From positions 1 to 16,217 of the forward strand of contig JBGTDU010000036.1 of NCBI GenBank assembly GCA_041748175.1: a stretch of 16,217 nucleotides of DNA. Direction: 5' to 3'. The position numbers were made by a program, and so were the translations under genes. Below the pieces are notes generated by a model, which did not search any database, was not told where the DNA came from, and saw only the letters and a list, made by a program, of their open reading frames with translations. Below, in pieces: positions 8,042-15,216 of this stretch. Each line of letters opens with the position of its first letter. The stretch's first letter is position 1. Source of the stretch: JAHEJB01 sp041748175. Lineage in GTDB: Bacteria; Bacteroidota; Rhodothermia; Rhodothermales; Rubricoccaceae.

Positions 8042-8097
8042 GCACGAACGACCTCTCGCGCGTTTTTTCAACAACGCGAACGGACCCCGTTTCGTGC
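8042..8097. repeat. Nested inverted repeat directly after the SDR gene
   Basis: The outer arms are GCACGAA (8042-8048) and TTCGTGC (8091-8097); the inner arms are CGCGTT (8059-8064) and AACGCG (8073-8078). It begins 2 bases after the SDR stop codon. It may be a transcript-end structure for the minus-strand SDR mRNA, but no U-tract follows, so a simple intrinsic terminator is not supported. Confidence 0.3.
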
Positions 8098-8099
8098 TC

Positions 8100-8963
8100 T
8101 TACTCTTTCGTTGCAGCGCGCATCATCTCGAACATAGCCAACACGCCTTCGCGGTCTTGCTTGATGAAGTCGTTGAACTGCCCGCCGGACGCCAGCACCT
8201 CACCGCCATCGAGGACGATGTTTGAGCCCGACATGTAACTCGACAATTCCGACAGCATGAAGACAACGAGGTTCGTCAATTCCTCCGGTTCGCCGAAACG
8301 CCCGAGCGGGACACGCTTTTTCATCATCTCGGCAATCGAGGGATCGGGCACGAGTCGTGACCACGCGCCCTTCGTTGGAAACGGCCCCGGTGAAATGCAA
8401 TTCAGCCGGATCCCATAGGTGCCCCACTCGGCCGCTAATGATTTCGTCATGGCTACGACGCCGGCCTTGCTTACGGCGCTGGGAAGGACGAACGCGCTGC
8501 CGGTATCCGCATACGTCGTGGCGATTGAGAGCACGACGCCCGGCGTTCCGCTCTCGATCCAGCGGGTTCCGCACCCGTGCGTACAGTAGAATGAGCCGTA
8601 GAGATTTGTTTTTACGATGGCGTCGAAGCCGTTCGGGCTGAGGGTATGGCTCGGCGCGAGGAAGTTGGCGGCGGCGTTGTTGATGAGCCTGGTGATGGGG
8701 CCGCTCCGCTGTTCCGCTTCAGCGAGGAATGCTTCCACAGTTTCCGCTTCGCGGACGTTCATCGAGATGCCTTCCGCCTTTCCACCTGCTCCGCGAATTG
8801 CTGCGACGGTTTCGTTGAGCGGCTCTTCCCTCCTACCGCCGATGGTCACGGTCGCCCCGAGCGAGGCGCACCGTTCGGCCATGTGGCGGCCGAGCCCTGT
8901 TCCTCCGCCAGTAATTATGATGTGTTGCTTTTTGAGGAGATCGGGCGCGAATAATTCGGGCAT
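8100..8963 (-). CDS. 2,4-dienoyl-CoA reductase-type short-chain dehydrogenase
   Basis: This SDR of 287 residues is taken to start at ATG 8963 (MPELFAPDLL); a GTG nine codons upstream (8990) is possible but adds nothing recognisable. The Rossmann motif TGGGTGLG is at 18-25 and NNAA at 95-98. The usual YxxxK is absent: the position is SAVSK (S162, K166). Instead, Y151 in TTYADTGSAFVLPSAVSKAG and N100 in AANF reproduce the Asn-Tyr-Ser-Lys arrangement of mitochondrial 2,4-dienoyl-CoA reductase DECR1, with identical spacings to its N148/Y199/S210/K214 as I remember them. The segment PGPFPTKGAWSRL and the C-terminal LDGGEVLASGGQFNDF also follow that family. It would reduce 2,4-dienoyl-CoA with NADPH, allowing beta-oxidation of unsaturated fatty acids. 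It lies 83 bp downstream of fadE on the same strand, with a REP-like hairpin between. Confidence 0.88.
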   Translation of the reverse strand: MPELFAPDLLKKQHIIITGGGTGLGRHMAERCASLGATVTIGGRREEPLNETVAAIRGAGGKAEGISMNVREAETVEAFLAEAEQRSGPITRLINNAAANFLAPSHTLSPNGFDAIVKTNLYGSFYCTHGCGTRWIESGTPGVVLSIATTYADTGSAFVLPSAVSKAGVVAMTKSLAAEWGTYGIRLNCISPGPFPTKGAWSRLVPDPSIAEMMKKRVPLGRFGEPEELTNLVVFMLSELSSYMSGSNIVLDGGEVLASGGQFNDFIKQDREGVLAMFEMMRAATKE

Positions 8964-8990
8964 GGCGGGATGTACGAGAGTCGGAAACAC

Positions 8991-9019
8991 GTAGAGGCGA
9001 CCCGATGGATCGCCCCTAC
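8991..9019. repeat. REP-like palindromic element between fadE and the SDR gene
   Basis: GTAGAGGCGA (8991-9000) pairs with TCGCCCCTAC (9010-9019) at 9 of 10 positions, and the pairing resumes with CC (9002-9003) against GG (9007-9008) around a GAT loop. Ends of the GTAG...CTAC type with a GGCGA core are typical of dispersed intergenic palindromes. Here it sits in the 83-bp spacer of a likely operon, where it could affect mRNA stability. Dispersal elsewhere in the genome cannot be seen from this window. Confidence 0.55.
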
Positions 9020-9046
9020 AATAGCGATCTAATGTCGATGACCGCG

Positions 9047-11560
9047 TTAATTCTCGCGCTTGGCCATGGAGGCCGTCGCTTCCGAAACAGCTCCGTCGCC
9101 GTTGTGATCGACTCCGACCGCCGCGCGGAAATACTCTTCCACGTCGAACGAATCGACCTGGATGGCGTCGTAGCTCGCGGCCTCCGAACGGGCCATAAGA
9201 TCGGCTTCCTCAGCGGTAATCAGGCTAGCCTCCAACGCCGATTGGACGAGCGCAAGCGGCCGCGCCATCTTCAGTTCCCCGCTTCGAACAGCGGCCTTGA
9301 TTCTCTTTGCGATCTCGTCGGACTGATGGGCGAGGGTCATGGCATTCTCATAGCGGCCAAGCGGATGCTGCGCATCGTCGGGCACAAAAATGCCGTCGAA
9401 CAACCTGTTGCGCTGCTCGCCGGGGACCAACATGGCCGCAGCCACCTTGTGACTCAGCTCATCCGACGGACCCGCCGAAAGGCGGTTGAAGCGGCTCCAT
9501 GCAGCTACCGGGCCTCGCATCAACCACGAAAAGCCAGGAACTTCCATGTTCTGGAAGAGGCCATCAAACCCAGCCTGCATCTGCGCAAACGCGTACTCAA
9601 GCGACCAGCGCATGAAAGGCTCGTCCTCTTTCCGGCGGCCTTCCGCTTCAAACCGAACGAGCGTGGCCGAAGCGAGATACATCCACGAGAAGATGTCGGC
9701 GAAGCGGCCGGTAAGTTTTTCCTTGCGCTTCAAATCGCCGCCAAGCGTGCCCATCGCGACGTCAGCTAGAAACGCAAATGTGGCGCTGCTCCAGGCAATC
9801 TTCCGCCAGTACGGCGCGGCAATTCCCGACACCGGCGACGAAGCCAACCGTCCGCGCGAAATGGACAGGGCAATCGCCCGTGTCTTGTTGCGCACCACAT
9901 GGCCGATGTGCTTCCAGAACACGGCGTCGAAGGCCTTGACGTCCCAATTGGTGAGCGCCTGCATTTCGGCGAGCGCATACGGGTGGCACCGGATGGCACC
10001 CTGCCCGAAGATCATCAGCGTGCGCGTCAGGATGTTCGCGCCCTCCACGGTGATCGAGACCGGAATGCCCATATAGGCGCTTGCCATCGTGTTGCGGGGC
10101 CCGCGCGAGATGCCGTTGCCGCCAAGGATATCCATGCCGTCGTTGACGGCCTTGCGGAAAAGCTCGGTCGTGTTGTACTTCATTATCGCCGTGACGACGG
10201 CCGGTTTGGCGCCGCTATCGAGCGCGCCGCAGGTGTATCGCCGCGCGGCTTCCGTGAGGTACGCCCAGCCGCCGATGCGGGCGAGCGGTTCTTCGATGCC
10301 CTCGAACTTGCCGATGGGCAGACCAAATTGCTTGCGGACAAGCGCATGAGCGCTCGCCACTCGGGCGGCTCCCTTAATACCGCCAACGGATGATGCCGGA
10401 AGCGAAATCCCGCGGCCGGCCGCGAGGCTCTGCATGAGCATCCGCCAGCCTTTGCCCACGCCTTCGCCGCCGCCGATGACGGCGTCTTCCAGCTTGACAA
10501 CCACATCCTCGCCCTCGGTCGGGCAATTCCAGAAAGCGACGCCGAGCGGATCGTGGCGCTTCCCGAGAATGACGCCGGGCGTGCTCGCCGGGATCAGCGC
10601 ACAGGTAATGCCCCGATGCTCTCCTCCACCAAGCAGATTTTCCGGGTCCTCAAGTTTGAACGCCAGGCCAAGCAGCGTGGAGATAGCCGCAAGCGTGATG
10701 TACCGCTTCTTCCAGTTCAGGCGGAGGTACAACTCGCCATTCTCCCCCTCGAAAACCACACCATTTGATGTCATCGCACCGGCATCGGAGCCGGCCGTGG
10801 GTTCCGTAAGCGCGAAGGAGGGAATCTCTTCGCCGCGAGCCAGTAGCGGCAGATAGTGGTTCTTCTGCGCCTCCGTGCCGTAGTGCATGAGAAGCTCCGC
10901 TGGTCCCAACGAGTTGGGCACCATCACCGTTATTCCCAACGCCGATGAAGCCGATGCAGCCTTGGATACGATCGCGCTGTTGGCGCTCGGCGAGAACCCG
11001 TGACCGCCGTATTCCTTGGGAATGATCAGGCCGAAAAACCGCTGGTCCTTGATGTACTGCCACGTTTCGGCCGAGAGGTCGCGGCGCTGCCACACCTCCC
11101 AGTCGTCGGTCATTGCGCACAGTTCCTCAACGGGGCCGTCCATGAACGCCTGTTCTTCGACTGAAAGGCCCGGGTAGTTTTCCGCGAGCAACTTCTTGAA
11201 ATCCGGCTTGCCGGAGAAGAGTTCGCCCTCGATCCAGACGGTGCCGCCGTTGATGGCTTCCTGCTCGGTTTCTGAGATGACTGGCAGGAAATCGAGGGCT
11301 TTCATCGTCTTCATCACGCCCAGCGAAAGAACGCGGCGGATAGGTGGGATCAGGAAGACGAGCGAGATCACGGCTACGAGGCCGATCAGCCAGATTGGAG
11401 CACCCACGCCGACCAGCGCCGCGATTCCGAACGCGGCCCAAAGCCAGAAGGCTGCGCCGGTGAAGCCGAGGACAAACAGCAGCGCCATGATGCCCAGCAC
11501 GAGCGCCCACCAAGGGGCGGCAGAGGCGAGTGCCCCGTGGACAGATTCGAAGAGGCCCAT
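9047..11560 (-). CDS. fadE: Acyl-CoA dehydrogenase, FadE type
   Basis: FadE oxidises acyl-CoA to trans-2-enoyl-CoA, the first step of beta-oxidation. From ATG 11560 (MGLFESVHG) the protein has 837 residues, close to E. coli FadE (814). The frame is open for 55 more codons upstream, but that segment is low-quality arginine-rich sequence and crosses an operator-like palindrome, so I reject it. Two membrane segments (about 17-50 and 55-72) match the membrane-bound FadE type. The acyl-CoA dehydrogenase signature ALTEPTAGSD is at 250-259. VEGAN at 505-509 gives the catalytic glutamate (E506). The FadE-specific C-terminal extension is present (SALEASLITAEEADLM, then VDSFDVEEYF). It ends in an extra tail with an EF-hand-like DHNGDGAVSE. 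It likely forms an operon with the dienoyl-CoA reductase downstream. Confidence 0.93.
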   Translation of the reverse strand: MGLFESVHGALASAAPWWALVLGIMALLFVLGFTGAAFWLWAAFGIAALVGVGAPIWLIGLVAVISLVFLIPPIRRVLSLGVMKTMKALDFLPVISETEQEAINGGTVWIEGELFSGKPDFKKLLAENYPGLSVEEQAFMDGPVEELCAMTDDWEVWQRRDLSAETWQYIKDQRFFGLIIPKEYGGHGFSPSANSAIVSKAASASSALGITVMVPNSLGPAELLMHYGTEAQKNHYLPLLARGEEIPSFALTEPTAGSDAGAMTSNGVVFEGENGELYLRLNWKKRYITLAAISTLLGLAFKLEDPENLLGGGEHRGITCALIPASTPGVILGKRHDPLGVAFWNCPTEGEDVVVKLEDAVIGGGEGVGKGWRMLMQSLAAGRGISLPASSVGGIKGAARVASAHALVRKQFGLPIGKFEGIEEPLARIGGWAYLTEAARRYTCGALDSGAKPAVVTAIMKYNTTELFRKAVNDGMDILGGNGISRGPRNTMASAYMGIPVSITVEGANILTRTLMIFGQGAIRCHPYALAEMQALTNWDVKAFDAVFWKHIGHVVRNKTRAIALSISRGRLASSPVSGIAAPYWRKIAWSSATFAFLADVAMGTLGGDLKRKEKLTGRFADIFSWMYLASATLVRFEAEGRRKEDEPFMRWSLEYAFAQMQAGFDGLFQNMEVPGFSWLMRGPVAAWSRFNRLSAGPSDELSHKVAAAMLVPGEQRNRLFDGIFVPDDAQHPLGRYENAMTLAHQSDEIAKRIKAAVRSGELKMARPLALVQSALEASLITAEEADLMARSEAASYDAIQVDSFDVEEYFRAAVGVDHNGDGAVSEATASMAKREN

Positions 11561-11647
11561 GACGATCAGGTGGATGAGGGTGCTACGTATCGGCGGTGAG
11601 GAAACCCTCTGAAGAGCGGGAACCGGCCTCCTGCCGTTGGAACGCGG

Positions 11648-11664
11648 GGTTAACAGTGTAAACC
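11648..11664. promoter_or_regulatory. 17-bp imperfect palindrome upstream of fadE, candidate repressor site
   Basis: GGTTAACAGTGTAAACC pairs at 7 of 8 positions around a central G. It lies 88-104 bp upstream of the fadE ATG. Its size and symmetry fit a TetR-family (FadR/PsrA-like) or GntR-family operator, both of which commonly control beta-oxidation genes, but no regulator gene is adjacent. The assignment is inferred. Confidence 0.4.
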
Positions 11665-11710
11665 TGAAATTGGTTTCGCGCAAGGCTGTCCTCCGATACA
11701 CGTCAAGTTC

Positions 11711-11795
11711 GTAGCGCCGTTGCACGCAACGGCGGATCCGAGATTAGCCCGCACGGTGCGTTCCGAGTCAAGGACGTTGCATGCAACGTCGCTAC
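11711..11795. repeat. Pair of related REP-like palindromes in opposite orientation (BIME-like)
   Basis: The first palindrome, CGCCGTTGC-AC-GCAACGGCG, occupies 11715-11734 after GTAG at 11711. The second, GACGTTGCATGCAACGTC, is a perfect 18-bp palindrome at 11773-11790 followed by GCTAC to 11795. Read from opposite strands, both give GTAGCG-N-CGTTGCA-N-GCAACG. They therefore behave as two copies of one element in inverted orientation, 85 bp in total. They lie in the 364-bp gap between fadE and the XRE gene (11561-11924); apart from these, the fadE palindrome and the terminator, I see no gene there. Confidence 0.65.
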
Positions 11796-11888
11796 CAGCG
11801 ACCATCTGCTGCGAAGCGGCAAGTCAGGCATGGTGGGAAATTCGTCAAGGAAGCAGCGCTGGTCGAGATCCCGCTCTTCGATCGGCAC

Positions 11889-11910
11889 AAAAAGCGGCCA
11901 GGCCCACCGC
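11889..11910 (-). terminator. Probable intrinsic terminator after the XRE gene
   Basis: Read on the minus strand, GCGG...CCGC forms a short GC stem (with one further G-U pair) around TGGGCCTGG and is followed directly by TTTTT. It begins 15 bp after the stop codon of the XRE gene. The stem is only 4-5 bp, so confidence is moderate. Confidence 0.4.
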
Positions 11911-11924
11911 GTCCACGCCGTCCC

Positions 11925-12143
11925 TCATCCATCCGGTTCGTAGTGGAAGATGTCCTCCAGCGGTAGATCAAAGACAGCCGCGATTCGAAACGCCACTTCC
12001 AGCGACGGCGAGTACTTCGCCGCCTCAATGGCATGGACGGTCTGGCGCGTCACACCAATCTTGTCGGCGAGTTCCTGTTGTGTCATCTCGTCGTGCAGGA
12101 AGCGCAGCGTCCGGATGTTGTTTCGGATGGGCGTCTTGCTCAT
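11925..12143 (-). CDS. Compact XRE-family helix-turn-helix regulator
   Basis: A 72-residue Cro/CI-type DNA-binding protein consisting of one HTH domain. TQQELADKIGVTRQTVHAIE at residues 21-40 is the helix-turn-helix, and YSPSLEVAFRIAAVFDLPLE at 44-63 gives the last two helices. There is no sensing domain. ATG 12143 overlaps the stop of the upstream membrane-protein gene as ATGA, so the two are translationally coupled. Small XRE proteins of this type next to DUF2178-like membrane proteins are a recurring pair in bacteria and archaea; the membrane partner may control the regulator. The repeated TTACAC/GTGTAA motifs at 12640-12679 are the obvious candidate target, by position. Confidence 0.88.
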   Translation of the reverse strand: MSKTPIRNNIRTLRFLHDEMTQQELADKIGVTRQTVHAIEAAKYSPSLEVAFRIAAVFDLPLEDIFHYEPDG

Positions 12144-12598
12144 GAGAGGCCGTCCTTTCTGTAGAGGAAGAGCTTCGTCGTCGCCTCGAAGACACCGGCG
12201 ACCAAGAACGTGATCACGAGGACGTGCAGCGTCACGAAGGGCGCGGAGAGAAAGACCCGCGCCCCGGCGGCATCGCTCACGAAGTCGCTGATCAGCAGGT
12301 GCCCCGCGAGGGTCACGACGACGGTGATCACGAAAAAGTAGGCACTGCGGTAGCCCTTCAGTTCGATCAGCGCATCGCGCTCGTCTTTCTCTACGCGTCG
12401 CTTCTCAAACGCGCCATACACGGCGAGTCCGATGCGAACCAGCAGCGCAAATCCGAAAGCCTTCACGAAGAAATCGGAGATGGCGTCGGCGTGGTCCTCG
12501 ATGGGCTCGGGGAGGCCAATCGCCAGCACGATGTAAAGGCCAAGGATGGCCAGTGTCGACACCAGCGAAATCCAGGCGTAGCGTTCTTGGTTTGTCAT
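12140..12598 (-). CDS. Four-helix membrane protein, DUF2178-like
   Basis: A 152-residue integral membrane protein with four predicted helices at about residues 9-29, 45-64, 87-107 and 119-140. Between helices 2 and 3 is a cytoplasmic charged loop, EKRRVEKDERDALIELKGYR, whose DERD...I motif resembles that of DUF2178-type proteins paired with XRE regulators. The start ATG 12598 has no clear Shine-Dalgarno. It is the first gene of a two-gene operon with the XRE gene, overlapping by 4 bp, and is divergent from the ATPase gene. Its molecular function is unknown; sequestering or modulating the regulator at the membrane is a guess from the pairing. Confidence 0.75.
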   Translation of the reverse strand: MTNQERYAWISLVSTLAILGLYIVLAIGLPEPIEDHADAISDFFVKAFGFALLVRIGLAVYGAFEKRRVEKDERDALIELKGYRSAYFFVITVVVTLAGHLLISDFVSDAAGARVFLSAPFVTLHVLVITFLVAGVFEATTKLFLYRKDGLS

Positions 12599-12780
12599 GG
12601 TAGCAGATGAATGGAGAATGGTTGCGATCCTGTACGTGATGTAAAAAATAGGTTACACGTGATCAGAAAGTTTTTACACCTTCGCTTGACCGCAGCATGC
12701 CTCACCAACATTGAAGCAGACCCGCCCGCACTGCTACTTTCAGGATTCTGATTTCACATCTCAATCTCACGCCCCACCCC
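12599..12780. promoter_or_regulatory. Divergent control region with repeated TTACAC/GTGTAA motifs
   Basis: This 182-bp gap holds the promoters of both the membrane-protein/XRE operon (minus) and the ATPase/nuclease operon (plus). TTACAC occurs at 12653-12658 and 12674-12679, 21 bp apart (two helical turns). TGTAA at 12640-12644 is inverted to the first copy, and TGTAAAAA (12640-12647) is inverted to TTTTTACA (12671-12678). ACGTGAT is directly repeated at 12634-12640 and 12657-12663. For the plus strand, a Bacteroidota-like promoter may be TTG at 12711 with TACTTT at 12735-12740, 41 bp before the ATG; this is weak. Confidence 0.4.
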
Positions 12781-15198
12781 ATGCCACAGGCCCCCTTCGA
12801 AGGACTCGGCACGTTCTACCTCGGCAAGGAAGTCGACCCGGCCACGGGCGACAAAACCGACGACCTCGTTCTTTACGACTCCGAGGACCTCACCACGCAC
12901 GCCTTCATCGTCGGGATGACGGGAAGCGGGAAGACGGGTTTGGGGATCGGCATTATTGAGGAGGCTGTGCTGGACAAGATCCCGGTCATTGCGATCGATC
13001 CGAAAGGCGACATGGGAAATCTGTTGCTCACGTTCCCGCAGTTCAATCCGGCGAATTACGAGCCGTGGATTGACCCCGCCGAGGCGCAAAGGGAAGGAAT
13101 CACTGCGGCAGAAGTGGCGCAGAAGAAGGCGGAGCTCTGGAAGAGCGGCCTCGAAAGCTGGGGGCAGAACGGCGAACGCATCCAGCGATTTATGGACGCG
13201 GCGGAGTTCACTATCTACACGCCGGGCTCGGACGCTGGTGTCCCCGTTTCCGTGCTGGGTTCGTTCGATCCACCGCCGACGGATGCCCGCTCCGGCGAAG
13301 TGTTCACCGAGCGTGTCGACTCGTCCATCGCTTCCCTACTCTCGCTGATTGGCGTGGAAGCCGATCCGTTGCAGGACGGCGAGCACATCTTCCTCGCAAA
13401 GGTTGTTGGTGATGCATGGGCCGTGGGGCGCAGCCTCACGTTAGCGGATCTGATCGGCGCCTTGCAATCGCCGCCATTTGCCAAACTCGGCGTGATGGAA
13501 GTCGACAACTTCTTCCCGCCGAGAGAACGCAATGCACTCGCGATGCGGCTCAACGGGCTTCTTGCCTCGCCGGGCTTCGCGGCCTGGGCACAGGGTGAGC
13601 CCCTCGACGCTGACCGCCTCTTCTTCGGCGACGACGGCAAGCCTCGCGTCTCGGTCTTCTCGATTGCCCACCTCGACGACGCCGAGCGGATGTTCTTCGT
13701 CACGAAGTTGCTCGGCGAAGTCATCGCGTGGATGCGCCGCCAACCGGGCACGGGCAGCCTCCGTGCGCTCCTCTACATGGACGAGATTTTCGGCTACCTC
13801 CCTCCTACCGCCAACCCGGCATCGAAGAAACTCTTTCTCACACTGCTCAAGCAAGCGCGCGCGTTCGGCCTCGGCCTTGTCCTTTCCACACAAAATCCCG
13901 TGGACATGGACTACAAGGCGCTATCGAACTGCGGGACGTGGTTCGTTGGCCGCTTGCAAACCGAGCGCGACAAGATGCGGCTCCTTGACGGGCTCGAAGG
14001 TGCGTCGCAGAATGCGGCATTCGACCGGGGCGAGGTGGATCGGATTCTTTCCGGCTTGGGCAAACGAGTCTTCCTCCTGCACAACGTCCACGATTCGGAG
14101 CCCGTGCTGATGACGACGCGCTGGGTGCTGTCGTACCTCGCCGGGCCGCTGACGCGCGAACAGATCGGACGATTGATGGCAAGCCGGAAAACTGCGTCAG
14201 TCCCCACGAATCAATCCCTTGGTGGCATCACGACGGCAACGGAGGCTCCCTCGGAAGCACCTGCTCCTTCCTCCGAACCCGGCTTACCCAACCTCCCGGG
14301 AACGATCCCCCAAGTGTTCGTCTCGCCAAACGGAGGCGTTGTGGATATCTATCGCCCAATGATGCTCGCCCGCGCCGAGGTGCAATACAGCCGCTCCTCC
14401 ATCAACCTCGAACATCGTGCGACCTACTCGTTACTGGCCGAGGTCGCCGGTGAGACGCCCGACTGGCACAGCGCAGATGTCTTTACCGAACGCCCAGAGT
14501 CGGATGCCCAACCCGCGGAGGGCGCAACGTTCGGCGAGGTTTCCGCGGCGCTGTCTAACCCATCTACGTTCGAAAAAGCTGCCGACGACCTGAAGCGCTG
14601 GCTTCAAGACGAGCGCCCGCTGACGGTTTTCCAGAGCAACACATTGAAAACCGTTTCCAACCCCGGCGAGGACGAGCGTTCCTTCCGCATCCGCCTGACG
14701 CAGCTTGCTCGTGAAGCGCGGGACGGGAAGAAAAACGTCATCCGCGAGCGATATCAGAAGAAACTCGACACGATCATGGGCCGCATCCGAACGGCCGAGA
14801 CAACCGTCGATCGCGAATCCTCGCAGGCCGGCCAGAGGAAGATGGATACCGTAGTGAACATTGGCACTTCACTTCTCGGTGCCTTTCTCGGAGGCAGCCG
14901 ACGATCAAGCGTAGGCAGAATCGGCACGGCCGCACGGAGCGTTGGGCGAGCACGAAAAGAATCCTCCGATGTTGCCCGGGCCGAAGCGCGGGTGAGCGAG
15001 CTGAACGCGGAGTACGCCAATCTCGACGCCGAACTGACACGAGAAGTCGAGGACCTCGACCTCATGTTCACGCCGGAGATCGAGGCGCTCGAAACCATCG
15101 AAATCCGAGCCCAACAAACGGACATGCACGTGACAGAGCTGGCACTGGCGTGGGTGCCCTTCTCCAAAGACCCTGACGGACGACTAACCAGAGCCTAG
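12781..15198 (+). CDS. HerA/FtsK-like P-loop ATPase with C-terminal coiled coil
   Basis: An 805-residue protein with the DUF87/HerA-like ATPase fold in its first 470 residues. Walker A GMTGSGKT is at 45-52, IAIDPKGDMGN at 70-80, Walker B LLYMDEI at 330-336, and the STQNP motif at 369-373, as in HerA, FtsK and VirB4-type motors. GTWFVGRLQTERDK at 385-398 is near the expected arginine-finger region. A Pro/Ser/Ala-rich linker follows (about 480-508). The C-terminal part has a beta segment (about 511-560) and two strongly charged helical stretches (about 640-690 and 725-775) separated by a glycine-rich hydrophobic segment, VVNIGTSLLGAFLGG. Such motors usually form hexamers that pump DNA or protein. 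No Shine-Dalgarno precedes ATG 12781. The EEP nuclease gene follows after 18 bp. The substrate is not known; DNA translocation is inferred from the family. Confidence 0.88.
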   Translation: MPQAPFEGLGTFYLGKEVDPATGDKTDDLVLYDSEDLTTHAFIVGMTGSGKTGLGIGIIEEAVLDKIPVIAIDPKGDMGNLLLTFPQFNPANYEPWIDPAEAQREGITAAEVAQKKAELWKSGLESWGQNGERIQRFMDAAEFTIYTPGSDAGVPVSVLGSFDPPPTDARSGEVFTERVDSSIASLLSLIGVEADPLQDGEHIFLAKVVGDAWAVGRSLTLADLIGALQSPPFAKLGVMEVDNFFPPRERNALAMRLNGLLASPGFAAWAQGEPLDADRLFFGDDGKPRVSVFSIAHLDDAERMFFVTKLLGEVIAWMRRQPGTGSLRALLYMDEIFGYLPPTANPASKKLFLTLLKQARAFGLGLVLSTQNPVDMDYKALSNCGTWFVGRLQTERDKMRLLDGLEGASQNAAFDRGEVDRILSGLGKRVFLLHNVHDSEPVLMTTRWVLSYLAGPLTREQIGRLMASRKTASVPTNQSLGGITTATEAPSEAPAPSSEPGLPNLPGTIPQVFVSPNGGVVDIYRPMMLARAEVQYSRSSINLEHRATYSLLAEVAGETPDWHSADVFTERPESDAQPAEGATFGEVSAALSNPSTFEKAADDLKRWLQDERPLTVFQSNTLKTVSNPGEDERSFRIRLTQLAREARDGKKNVIRERYQKKLDTIMGRIRTAETTVDRESSQAGQRKMDTVVNIGTSLLGAFLGGSRRSSVGRIGTAARSVGRARKESSDVARAEARVSELNAEYANLDAELTREVEDLDLMFTPEIEALETIEIRAQQTDMHVTELALAWVPFSKDPDGRLTRA

Positions 15199-15216
15199 CC
15201 GCAATCCGAGAACATC

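Noticed and set aside
11561..11725. N-terminal extension of FadE by 55 codons
   Set aside because: It is Arg-rich with no homology to FadE, runs through an operator-like palindrome, and the MGLF start gives the expected length and membrane topology.
11703..11888. Small minus-strand frame of 61 codons
   Set aside because: It consists largely of the REP-like palindromes and has no start context.
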